Shown piece after piece: positions 26,390-34,246 of a stretch of 64,000 nucleotides of DNA (position 1 is the first letter of the stretch; each line of letters starts with the position of its first letter). The translations under genes and the position numbers were made by a program. Origin of the DNA: Endozoicomonas sp. 4G (GTDB taxonomy: Bacteria > Pseudomonadota > Gammaproteobacteria > Pseudomonadales > Endozoicomonadaceae); contig NZ_CP082909.1 of the NCBI RefSeq assembly GCF_023822025.1, forward strand, positions 3,028,001-3,092,000. Reading direction: 5' to 3'. The notes under the pieces are model-generated. The model saw only the letters and a list, made by a program, of their open reading frames with translations. It did no database searches and was not told where the DNA came from.

Positions 26390-29300
26390 GCCTTTTTCGC
26401 CCTGTCAGCCAACGCCTCCAGAACCGTTTGCCTGAGCTCCTCAGGCATTTCCCCTCCCGCATTAATATGTTGTTGAAACCAGCTTTCGATCATCTGCTGA
26501 CAGGCATTCAGGAATCGCTCCCTGAGCTTATGATCCGACAGACTGACAATCAACGCTGACTGTTTTTCTATGGTATTGACAGAGAAATAATCACCACTCA
26601 CCTCCTGCAAGGTGCCGTCGTATCGCTTGACAAAAACCCCGGACTCCCCAAGCTTTCTGACAAAATCACGCTGCTCCTTAGCCTGCCAGCCTTCGGCCAC
26701 TGACTCAGCCAGAACACTGACCGGCTCCTGCCACGGGGCATCAAGCCAACGCTGAGAAACTTCGCCAGCCAACGTAATTCGTTTAGCCAGACGCAGTAAA
26801 TAGCCTTTACGGCGCGCTCTGGAAAGATCCTGCAGTTCTCTGGCAACATGCAGGTCTCGAAACTGTTTGCGGGCATCATTCAGATTCCAGCACGGCTGAT
26901 ACCTGACCTCAAAACCCGCCATCGACTCCAGGTAATCACACCACTGTTCTGAATGTTGGGAAATGGCGGACACCGAACTGCGGAAGCCTTCCACAAATGC
27001 CTTGCCATATTGAGAGGCTACCGATGGATGGGCACCATCCAGAGAGTGGCGACCTTTTTCCATCAGCAGATGATCAAGAAAAGCAGTAATTGATTGCGGC
27101 TGTTCAGCCACCAGCTCACCATTTTCCAGTTTCACTGAGCTGTATCGAATCTGATAGGTGTGGAAATTTTCCCAAACCTTCATCAGACCCGTCAGGCCAA
27201 GACTGGAATCCTGCATGCCCCTTAAAAAACTCAACTCAGGGTTTTGCAACTCTGTCTGCAATTGCATAATCACGGGACTATGCAGCGCTGTTTCGGCATC
27301 AATAAGGTAAGGTTTGTTACCACTGATATGAAGATTTCTACTGTGAATATCAGTCAGCCCCGACATAAGACAGAAGCCGGACGCCACCCCCATACGACGA
27401 TGGTACGTTTCCAGATCATCGCTCTGGGCAACGGTTTCCGAGGCAATAAACTCAATGTAACCGTAGGAAGACTTATTCAGTATCCTGAACAGACCCAGAG
27501 CGTCTGGATCCTGCAACCAACCATTCAGTGACTGGGCCATGCTCTGCTTATCACCCACTAATAACTGGTCAATGGCCAGATCCCTCAATTTGTAAACCAG
27601 ATGTTCACCATTATTAAACGTCAATTGATAAACGGGTGGTCCGGAGTCTAGTTGCAAATTACGGATGGCGATCAGACCAGAAGTCGGCTGATGGCTCTCC
27701 ACCAGCTGACGGCTCTCCGAAAAAAAGTAATGATTGATTTCAGACAAGTCCTGCTTCACCCGACTCAGGAGTGTACGGGTCAATCTGACGTGTTGGAAAA
27801 ATTCCTTCTGAAGGTTTCGATACCAATGAGGATAAGCATCAATAAGTACCTCCACCCCTTTGGATTCCAACAACTTCAGCACTTCACCGTAGCGAGTCAG
27901 TGTGTGATCTTTTGCCAGCCAGCCAATAGCCTGAAGCAGCCTTTCATCCATCCATTCGATGGCCGACTGGGCAATGGATTGCAGCACACTGTTTTCAGAA
28001 CCATCAACGTCGGCCACATAACTCTGAATAAGTTTTATGTACTGATTGATAACAGGCTTGAGCCATTTGGATCTTAGCTGCTCGGGAAATACCAGACCAT
28101 TCACCAGGCATGAATCATCCGCATTAAACCAATTGGGCAATCTGGCGAAAGCAGGCTTGCCTGCCTTTGTCTGGGTAGAAAAATCGACCAACTGATATTT
28201 CAACATCCAGGATAATAAAAATAATAACGATTGCCTGCCAGGGAACAGCTTTTGAATACTGCTGACAGTCTGAGGTGTCACCAGTTTCCTGATCACCTCT
28301 CGTATCTCGTTTTTATCAAGAAGGTGGCTCAGCTGACTGAAAAAGAAACCTTTCTCCGACATCAGCAGAACCCGCAGACCTCTGTCGGTGGCGACAAGAA
28401 CATCCGTTTCTTGCAGAGCCACCGACGCATAATGCCCAAACACATCCTGATAAGGCATCCCCACTGCCCTGCCCTGATGGTGTCGTATTCTTGAAGCTTC
28501 CTCCCCCAACTCTTCTACCAGTCGGTGATACTGATCAATCACCAGGGGCCAGCTGAAGGTTTCATTCACTCTTCGAACAGCCGCCCCGGACATCTCTTTA
28601 CGAACCGACTCATCCGTCAACAGGGTCGACAACGCAGCTTTCAAAGCCTCTATATCAACAGCCACTCCCTGGGCCTGGATCAGCTGAGCCTGAGTTTTGC
28701 TGAGGAGACTGAGCGGGCGGGAAATATCATCATGGTCAGCCGAGGTGGTTTTGATCAGGAAACCTTCCTGCCCGGAAACAATCAGGTCCCGATAACCATT
28801 CCAGTCCGAAAGAATCACCGGCACACCAACCCTCATGGCCTCTACCGGGGCCAGTCCAAAACTCTCCTGCACATTGTCCGCAAGAGCAACAAAGACATCC
28901 GCCTGGGCCAGTAACTGCTTGCGCTTCTCATCATCAACAGAGAGCTCAAAGCGAATACAATCTTCAAGATTGAACTCATAGGCCTGGGCCAACAATGAAC
29001 GAACGTATTCACCGGCAGCATCACCAGCCCCTGCAATCACCAGCTGAAACCGGGTCACCGTTCCTTCTTCAAACAGATCATTCAATGCCAGCAATAGTGG
29101 ATGAAGGTCCATTTTATCGGCTGCAGATAACCTGCCAAGACAGAGTATCTGAAGCACACCGCCTTCTTTGCCGACAGCAGCCTCCGGCCTGGCTGGCTCA
29201 ATACCCAGAGGCATAAGGCTCACCTGGCCACGATAAGGAACCGCTGCGCCCACCGTATCACTGACACTGGCACTGGCCGAAGAGATCAAACGCTTCATCA

Positions 29301-29781
29301 CCGTTTTCTGGGCTTTGGAGCTACAGAGTATGGAGTCACAAGGCTTGATGGGAGAGAAAATCAAATCCCTGACCCTGGATAGACGAGCATCGTCACTCAG
29401 GCTGTGAGCCCTGCCGGTGATAGGAAATAATCCAGCTGCATACCTTTCACGCAAAGACGCCAGATCAGCGATATAAGGATCTCCGGAATGGAAGACGGTA
29501 TAAACATATTTCTGTAAACAGGAAGGCAGATCATGTACCGGCAGAATATGAATGTTTTTGCCCGCCCCGTACTGGCTCAGATACTCTTTCCAGTCTTGCC
29601 TGAAAGCGGCTGTCTGCGCCTCATGAAGAAACAGATGCAGTTCATCAAAACGGCTGTATCGAATCACTGCCTTCAAAAAGGCTTCATTAGCCTGACGCAG
29701 TCCGTTATATCCACTGATTGAGTTTTCTGCCCAGGTGACAAGACAGCCAAATACAGTGTGATTGGAAATTGGATCCATCAT
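26386..29781 (-). CDS. glycosyltransferase (GT4-like) fused to a LanM-like DUF4135 kinase/dehydratase domain; candidate type III effector
   Basis: The 1131-residue protein has two recognisable parts. Residues ~1-430 form a GT-B retaining glycosyltransferase of the GT4 type, with VLQILCLGRLSAADKMDL, AQADVFVALADN and the EX7E motif ESFGLAPVE (Glu306, Glu314). Residues ~450-1131 resemble the dehydratase domain of class II lanthipeptide synthetases (DUF4135): VYKLR (Lys731), TDIHSRN (Asp811, His813, Asn816) and LIDAE (Asp828, Glu830). In LanM enzymes this kinase-like site phosphorylates Ser/Thr, and phosphate is then eliminated. No LanC cyclase domain follows and no precursor peptide gene is seen. 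The gene overlaps a CesT-type chaperone gene by 4 bp (ATGA) and faces the needle operon, so I infer a secreted effector. There is no Sec signal peptide. Confidence 0.75.
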   Translation of the reverse strand: MMDPISNHTVFGCLVTWAENSISGYNGLRQANEAFLKAVIRYSRFDELHLFLHEAQTAAFRQDWKEYLSQYGAGKNIHILPVHDLPSCLQKYVYTVFHSGDPYIADLASLRERYAAGLFPITGRAHSLSDDARLSRVRDLIFSPIKPCDSILCSSKAQKTVMKRLISSASASVSDTVGAAVPYRGQVSLMPLGIEPARPEAAVGKEGGVLQILCLGRLSAADKMDLHPLLLALNDLFEEGTVTRFQLVIAGAGDAAGEYVRSLLAQAYEFNLEDCIRFELSVDDEKRKQLLAQADVFVALADNVQESFGLAPVEAMRVGVPVILSDWNGYRDLIVSGQEGFLIKTTSADHDDISRPLSLLSKTQAQLIQAQGVAVDIEALKAALSTLLTDESVRKEMSGAAVRRVNETFSWPLVIDQYHRLVEELGEEASRIRHHQGRAVGMPYQDVFGHYASVALQETDVLVATDRGLRVLLMSEKGFFFSQLSHLLDKNEIREVIRKLVTPQTVSSIQKLFPGRQSLLFLLSWMLKYQLVDFSTQTKAGKPAFARLPNWFNADDSCLVNGLVFPEQLRSKWLKPVINQYIKLIQSYVADVDGSENSVLQSIAQSAIEWMDERLLQAIGWLAKDHTLTRYGEVLKLLESKGVEVLIDAYPHWYRNLQKEFFQHVRLTRTLLSRVKQDLSEINHYFFSESRQLVESHQPTSGLIAIRNLQLDSGPPVYQLTFNNGEHLVYKLRDLAIDQLLVGDKQSMAQSLNGWLQDPDALGLFRILNKSSYGYIEFIASETVAQSDDLETYHRRMGVASGFCLMSGLTDIHSRNLHISGNKPYLIDAETALHSPVIMQLQTELQNPELSFLRGMQDSSLGLTGLMKVWENFHTYQIRYSSVKLENGELVAEQPQSITAFLDHLLMEKGRHSLDGAHPSVASQYGKAFVEGFRSSVSAISQHSEQWCDYLESMAGFEVRYQPCWNLNDARKQFRDLHVARELQDLSRARRKGYLLRLAKRITLAGEVSQRWLDAPWQEPVSVLAESVAEGWQAKEQRDFVRKLGESGVFVKRYDGTLQEVSGDYFSVNTIEKQSALIVSLSDHKLRERFLNACQQMIESWFQQHINAGGEMPEELRQTVLEALADRAKKA

Positions 29782-30206
29782 GGCATGATCATCGTTGGCA
29801 TTGTTGGCATGACGGTCTGTTCCTGACTGACTTCCATGAGGTAATACTCAAAGTTATTGGCAAACTCAGCCAGGGCTTCCTCAATAAGTTCTTCATTCAT
29901 TCCCTGAAGCGAGCAGGAATAATGCAAAGCTAATGCTTCTTTCTCAGGCTCTATGGACAGAATAACCCGCTGGGTCGTTGCCAGACCCACGGTTTTAGTC
30001 ATCAAGTTTCGGAGTACATTTTCCTGATCTTTTTCACCGGGTGGCAGCTGGGCAATAATGCCATGGATAAAGAATCGCCCATTAGCTTGAAAACAAGTGA
30101 ACTCAATGCGGCTGTCGATGGTGAGGTAATAGCGGTTATCGCGAAAATCCAGTTCACCCAGCTGATTATTGCGGGCAACGGCCTTCATCAGATGATCAAA
30201 ACTCAT
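29778..30206 (-). CDS. type III secretion chaperone, CesT/Tir-chaperone family
   Basis: The ~142-residue acidic protein has the CesT-type fold pattern: helix (FDHLMKAVARNNQLGELDF), beta strands (RYYLTIDSRIEFTCFQANGRFFIHGIIAQLP), helix (NVLRNLMTKTVG), strands (VILSIEPEKEALALHYSC) and a C-terminal helix (NEELIEEALAEFANNFEYYLMEVS). Such dimers bind the N-terminus of one effector and pilot it to the injectisome. An upstream ATG (30236) is possible, but ATG 30206 has the better GGAGCAGGGAAG site and matches the family start. Its stop overlaps the start of the glycosyltransferase/DUF4135 gene, naming that protein as the likely client. The C-terminus has a small MPTMPTM repeat. Confidence 0.82.
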   Translation of the reverse strand: MSFDHLMKAVARNNQLGELDFRDNRYYLTIDSRIEFTCFQANGRFFIHGIIAQLPPGEKDQENVLRNLMTKTVGLATTQRVILSIEPEKEALALHYSCSLQGMNEELIEEALAEFANNFEYYLMEVSQEQTVMPTMPTMIMP

Positions 30207-30328
30207 GGCTTCCCTGCTCCAAGTGAAGGCGTCCATGCCTTCTGATGTGGTATTAATGACAGTTTACTATTAATACTGTTTCGGCAGGTACCGGAAAAAA
30301 TCTCCCGATATAACTACACCGTCGACGC

Positions 30329-31924
30329 TTATTCTGTCAGCAGATGATCAACATCTTTGGCCATGCGCCTGCCAGATATTTTGCGAAATAAAACCACAAG
30401 CAGAACAAAGCCGACTGCAGAAGCAAGAAAACCCATGACGACGGAATCCATCATACCCATCACCAGATAACCCACCATGGCAACAACAGCAGTACTCAGG
30501 GCATAAGGAAGCTGAGTCGTCACATGATCGATATGGTGACAGGAGGCCCCTGTGGAAGAAAGAATCGTGGTATCAGAGATCGGTGAGCAGTGATCACCAA
30601 ATACCGCACCGGCCAGAACCGCGGCCAGCATGGGCAGAATCATCGTAATGTCGGCAACCACTGCCATATCCCCCGCTATGGGGAGCATGATGCCAAACGT
30701 GCCCCAGCTGGTGCCGGTGGAAAAAGCCATCAACCCGGAGACCACAAACAGGATCAGCGGTAAGTAGCCGGTCTTAATCTTTGAACTGCTCACCAGCTCG
30801 GCCAGGTACTTGCCGGTTTCCAGTGAGCCGATGATATCCACCAGCACCCAGGCCAACACCAGAATATAAATAGCAGGCAGCATGGAGCGGGTACCTTCTA
30901 TCACCGCCTTACCCCAGGTTGAGGCATCCAGATTATGGCTGAGCATTCTAACCGCCGTGACCAGAAGGCCAGCAAGACCGCCATAGATCAGGGAGTTAAC
31001 GACATTGGTGTTTTCAAAAGCACCCAGAATGGAGAAGGGCGTACCAGCTTCCTGAAGCGCAACGGCGCCTGTGGCAATTAAAGAGGCAGTCGTTGCGATC
31101 ACCAGAGTCAATACAGGAATCACCAGATCAGCCACCGTCCCTTTTTCACTGCTTCTGACCGTCTCAGAAGAACCTGGGGGTGTTCCTTTTCGGCTGTCGT
31201 ACAGTTCACCGGCCCGGGCACGGCGCTCATGGGTCAGCATGGGGCCGATATTCAAATCCATAGCGGCAGTACAAAACACCAGTGCCAGGGCAAAGATGGC
31301 ATAAAGATTCATTGGCACCATGCTGACAAAGGCACCCATAGCACTCACCTCGGTGACTTCATGGGCCACCAGAATGCTGCCAATCAGGGCAATAATGTAC
31401 GCCCCCCAGCTGGAGACAGGTGTAATGACACAGACCGGTGCCGCCGTTGAGTCAATCAGGTAAGCCAGCTTGGCTCTGGAGACACCATGGCGGTCAGTCA
31501 GAGGGCGACCAATATTGCCAACGGCCAGTGCGTTAAAGTAATCATCAATGAAGATAATCATACCCAGCAACGCGGTCACCAGTTGCGATCCCTGACGGGA
31601 CTTTACTCGCTGGCGGGCCCAGTCACCAAAAGCCCTGGCGCCACCTGAAACATCAATCAGGGTGGTAATGATGCCGAGCATCACCAGGAAAATCAGAATA
31701 AAGACCGTGCCGGTATTCAGACCACCATCCCAGAAGATTTTGGTAAAACTGTTGAGGAGGTAAGAAAACGTATTGCTGATACTGAAGTCAGTCAGTAACA
31801 GGGCACCGGCAAGGATACCTGCGCCAAGGGAAAAAAGTACTCGGCGGGTCAGGATCGCCAGAATAATAGCCACTGCCGGAGCGACTAATGACAGGGAAGA
31901 TGTGCTGTAACTAAGTAATTCCAT
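30329..31924 (-). CDS. nhaC: Na+/H+ antiporter, NhaC family
   Basis: The ~531-residue protein has a dozen or so membrane segments and NhaC-family signatures: IIFIDDYFNALAVGNIGRPLTDRHGVSRAKLAYLIDSTAAPVCVITPVSSWGAY and FGDHCSPISDTTILSSTGASCHHIDHV. It exports Na+ (or related organic substrates) against protons at the inner membrane, important for a marine cell. I prefer the ATG at 31924 (MELLSYSTSSLSL) to longer in-frame starts up to 32038, because upstream residues look like structured leader rather than protein. It is monocistronic. Confidence 0.9.
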   Translation of the reverse strand: MELLSYSTSSLSLVAPAVAIILAILTRRVLFSLGAGILAGALLLTDFSISNTFSYLLNSFTKIFWDGGLNTGTVFILIFLVMLGIITTLIDVSGGARAFGDWARQRVKSRQGSQLVTALLGMIIFIDDYFNALAVGNIGRPLTDRHGVSRAKLAYLIDSTAAPVCVITPVSSWGAYIIALIGSILVAHEVTEVSAMGAFVSMVPMNLYAIFALALVFCTAAMDLNIGPMLTHERRARAGELYDSRKGTPPGSSETVRSSEKGTVADLVIPVLTLVIATTASLIATGAVALQEAGTPFSILGAFENTNVVNSLIYGGLAGLLVTAVRMLSHNLDASTWGKAVIEGTRSMLPAIYILVLAWVLVDIIGSLETGKYLAELVSSSKIKTGYLPLILFVVSGLMAFSTGTSWGTFGIMLPIAGDMAVVADITMILPMLAAVLAGAVFGDHCSPISDTTILSSTGASCHHIDHVTTQLPYALSTAVVAMVGYLVMGMMDSVVMGFLASAVGFVLLVVLFRKISGRRMAKDVDHLLTE

Positions 31925-32100
31925 AAATACTGATCTTGTGAGTGAACATGCTTTCAGAGCAGAACATCCGTGACTGCTGACTAAGCTTAATCCACGATTT
32001 AGGATCAGGAGGGCAATGGATTGCAGAATACGATCCAATAGGTTCCGTATCTGCCCGTTGCTGAGTCTCCCGTCTAGGCAGATAACTCAGCAACGATTGT
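31925..32100 (-). promoter_or_regulatory. structured leader upstream of nhaC with interleaved perfect inverted repeats
   Basis: Two perfect inverted repeats are interleaved: TATCTGCC (32048-32055) with GGCAGATA (32077-32084), and CGTTGCTGAGT (32056-32066) with ACTCAGCAACG (32085-32095). Arms are directly adjacent in the order a-b-(10 nt)-a'-b'. The two stems therefore exclude each other in one RNA, giving two alternative hairpins. Nearer to the start codon, GCAAT-CC-ATTGC (about 32010-32021) sits inside GGATC/GATCC (about 32001-32036). The set looks like a cis-regulatory RNA for the antiporter; no known riboswitch class was identified. Confidence 0.5.
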
Positions 32101-32577
32101 CCAGTAGCGCTCCACAGTAAAAACTGTGACAGTGATACACCTCTTCGATGCACCACCAGCAGATGCGTTTGACGACGACTCTGCTTCGGCACCCTTTCCT
32201 TTCACCCGGCTCTCTGTTCTGGTCAATTCAGAACACTCGGAGTCACCCTGCTACGGATTACTGATAAACGGTGCGCCTCTACTTTTAGCCTTGATCCGGG
32301 GATCAACGGCTGATTCTTGTGGGAACTTTCCCTGCTTTCACAGAAAAGCACCCTTTCACCCATAACCAGACTAATCCGACTTATGGTGTTGATTAAGAGG
32401 ATCACAGGCAGAGGTGCAATAGTGGCTTACCGTCACAACGCCTCTGCTGATGTTCGGTAATTATGCACATCGCTGCATGATTGACAACTATGAGATTTGG
32501 GTGAGGGGGTGGAACAAGCTAAAATGGCAGTGCTCATATTGTCGATTATAGGGATTATCATCAGGAGAGAATTCATC
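32101..32577. other. gap upstream of higA with a small hairpin and a higB relic
   Basis: CACAGT-AAAA-ACTGTG at 32112-32127 is a perfect small hairpin. No intact gene is seen. Just before higA, one frame reads NGSAHIVDYRDYHQE (about 32524-32568), which resembles the C-terminus of HigB toxins (..GDAYDVDYLDYH). Upstream of it is an in-frame stop and no HigB-like sequence, so I take it as a decayed toxin end. Confidence 0.4.
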
Positions 32578-32823
32578 ATGTTCAACCCAATGCACCCCGG
32601 CGAAGTTCTCAAAGAATCTTACCTGGAACCACTGAATATCAGCGTAACAGAGGCCGCCAGACGTCTGGGCGTTGCGCGCAAAACCTTGTCTGAACTGGTC
32701 AATCAGAGATCAAATGTCAGCGTTGAGATGGCTTACAAATTAGCTAAAGCCTGCAATACCTCTCCTAAGCTGTGGCTGAACATACAGCTGACACTCCCCG
32801 CCCTTTCGGGCGAGGGTTCTTAG
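32578..32823 (+). CDS. higA: HigA-family antitoxin, C-terminally altered
   Basis: From ATG 32578, after an AGGAGAGA ribosome binding site, the protein begins MFNPMHPGEVLKESYLEPLN, then a helix-turn-helix (VTEAARRLGVARKTLSELVNQRSNVSVEMAYKLAKAC) and SPKLWLNIQ, all typical of HigA. The usual ending after LWLN(M/L)Q is replaced by LTLPALSGEGS, which is encoded by the right end of the adjoining TnpB element. The 81-residue product keeps DNA binding but lacks the normal C-terminus, and its toxin partner is a relic. Confidence 0.8.
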   Translation: MFNPMHPGEVLKESYLEPLNISVTEAARRLGVARKTLSELVNQRSNVSVEMAYKLAKACNTSPKLWLNIQLTLPALSGEGS

Positions 32824-34130
32824 ATCGCTCCAAGAACCTTCCTGCTTCGTCACGCCTTCCCTAGGTAGGGGCTTTTAAGCCTCTACCCCCGTTCCAGTCG
32901 CTCCACAGGCTAACCCCGCCAGTCCAGCGGTTTTGATATTCTTTGCTGCGTTAATGTCCCGGTCGTGATGGGTTTTGCATTCCGGACATTCCCATTCACG
33001 AATAGACAACGGCAGACTTTCATGGACAAATCCGCAACCGGAACAGCGTTTAGAGCTTGGAAAGAATCGGTCTATCTTAACCAGATCTCTACCCGCCCAA
33101 TCAGCCTTGTATTTCAACTGGCGGACAAACTCCCCCCAGTTTGCATCGGCTATGTGCTTGGACAGCTTTGGATTTTTGATCATGCCCTTCACGTTCAAAG
33201 ACTCTACGCAAACAACTTGGTTCTCGTTAATGAGTTTGCGTGATGCCTGGTGGGTGGCATCCATCCGGCAATCGGCAATCTTGGCATGAAGTCGTGCAAC
33301 CTTGAGCTTTGCTTTGGCTCTGTTGCTACTGCCTTTTTGCTTTTTTGACATCTGACGCTGAAGATAGGCGAGCTTTATCTCGTAGCGTTTGGTGTGCCTT
33401 GGGTTACCGGATTTTTCACCCTCTGAAGTGATGAACAGATCATTCAAACCTAAATCAATGCCTACTGTTTTGTTACTAATAGGCATTGGTTTAGCTTCAA
33501 ACTCACACAGCATGGACACAAAGTACCGGCCTGCCCGATCCTTGCTGATGGTAATACTGGAAGGCTCAGAAGCCAGTGGTCGGCTCCATCGGATATTCAG
33601 CGGATCTTTGCTTTTGGCAATGAAAAGCTGACCATCTTTGTATCTGAAAGCGGCCTTTGTTAGCCGGATACTTTGTCTTGAGTGTCTTTTCTTGAATTTA
33701 GGGTATTTGGCTTTTCCATTACAAAATTTCTTGAAAGCCTCTTGCTGATCTCTAAGCTTTTGTTGAAGAATCACGCTGGATACATCAGCCAGAAATGGAA
33801 ACTCTGTCTTGAGCGAGACAAGCCTTTTTTCTACCTCAGAGTGGGATATGGATTTCCCGTCTTTGTAGTAGGCATCAGTGCGAAAACGAAGCGTATTGTT
33901 ATAAACAAATCGAGCACAACCAAACGACTGAGCAAGTAGCTGAGTTTGCCCAGGTGTTGGGTAGAATCGTTCTTTGTAGGCTCGCTTAGTCTTCATGCGA
34001 AATATTTTACAGAAAGCATTGCCTTTCGTAAACCTTGATGTTTATTATCAGTCCTGCGGACTGACCGCTTGTATCACCGCCCGATTGGGCGATGCTTTAC
34101 GCGGGAATTGGTAACAGCTTACTTGTCGAC
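32790..34130 (-). mobile_element. IS200/IS605-superfamily element carrying only tnpB (IS1341-like)
   Basis: The element is read on the minus strand. Near its right end is the hairpin CGCCC-GAAA-GGGCG (about 32798-32813), followed by GGGGAGTGTCAG. Near the left end is the matching hairpin CGCCC-AATC-GGGCG (about 34077-34092). Such subterminal palindromes are what the partner transposase TnpA recognises. No tnpA is present. The right end lies inside higA; the left end is placed next to GTTAC at about 34130 and is uncertain. The transcript 3' of tnpB would give an omega-RNA whose guide begins in higA sequence. Confidence 0.75.
32875..33996 (-). CDS. tnpB: RNA-guided endonuclease TnpB (IS605 OrfB family)
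   Basis: The 373-residue protein is full-length for TnpB. The RuvC-like catalytic residues are all present: Asp181 (VGIDLGLND), Glu265 (VCVESLNVKGM) and Asp347 (HDRDINAAKNI). The zinc ribbon CSGCG...CPEC lies between the last two. The N-terminal helix-turn-helix OrfB region begins MKTKRAYKERFYPTPGQ. TnpB uses an omega-RNA from the element's right end to cut the empty donor site and so preserve the element. A plausible -10 (TAAAAT) lies just before the ATG. Confidence 0.93.
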   Translation of the reverse strand: MKTKRAYKERFYPTPGQTQLLAQSFGCARFVYNNTLRFRTDAYYKDGKSISHSEVEKRLVSLKTEFPFLADVSSVILQQKLRDQQEAFKKFCNGKAKYPKFKKRHSRQSIRLTKAAFRYKDGQLFIAKSKDPLNIRWSRPLASEPSSITISKDRAGRYFVSMLCEFEAKPMPISNKTVGIDLGLNDLFITSEGEKSGNPRHTKRYEIKLAYLQRQMSKKQKGSSNRAKAKLKVARLHAKIADCRMDATHQASRKLINENQVVCVESLNVKGMIKNPKLSKHIADANWGEFVRQLKYKADWAGRDLVKIDRFFPSSKRCSGCGFVHESLPLSIREWECPECKTHHDRDINAAKNIKTAGLAGLACGATGTGVEA

Positions 34131-34246
34131 TAAGCTTTGCATAACATGCCCAGTGAGTTTTCACGGCAAAGAAACCTCCGACCTCTCTCCAGATTTAGAC
34201 TAACCTGATTTTCCAATAAACAGTTCAATGACTGGGAACGCAGGTT
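33997..34246. other. TnpB element left end and leader of the zinc-finger gene
   Basis: The first ~135 bp are the left end of the IS element, with hairpins GGTCAGTCC/GGACTGA-type and CGCCC/GGGCG. From about 34171 the sequence is the leader of the zinc-finger gene, and it recurs at 35659-35785. No other gene is seen. Confidence 0.6.

Noticed and set aside
26386-29781. Lantibiotic biosynthesis enzyme (LanM)
   Set aside because: The LanC cyclase domain is absent and no precursor peptide, protease or exporter gene is nearby, whereas a type III chaperone gene overlaps it.
32048-32095. H-type pseudoknot from the interleaved inverted repeats
   Set aside because: Both connecting loops would be zero nucleotides, one of them having to span an 11-bp stem, so both stems cannot form together. 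Alternative hairpins are kept instead.
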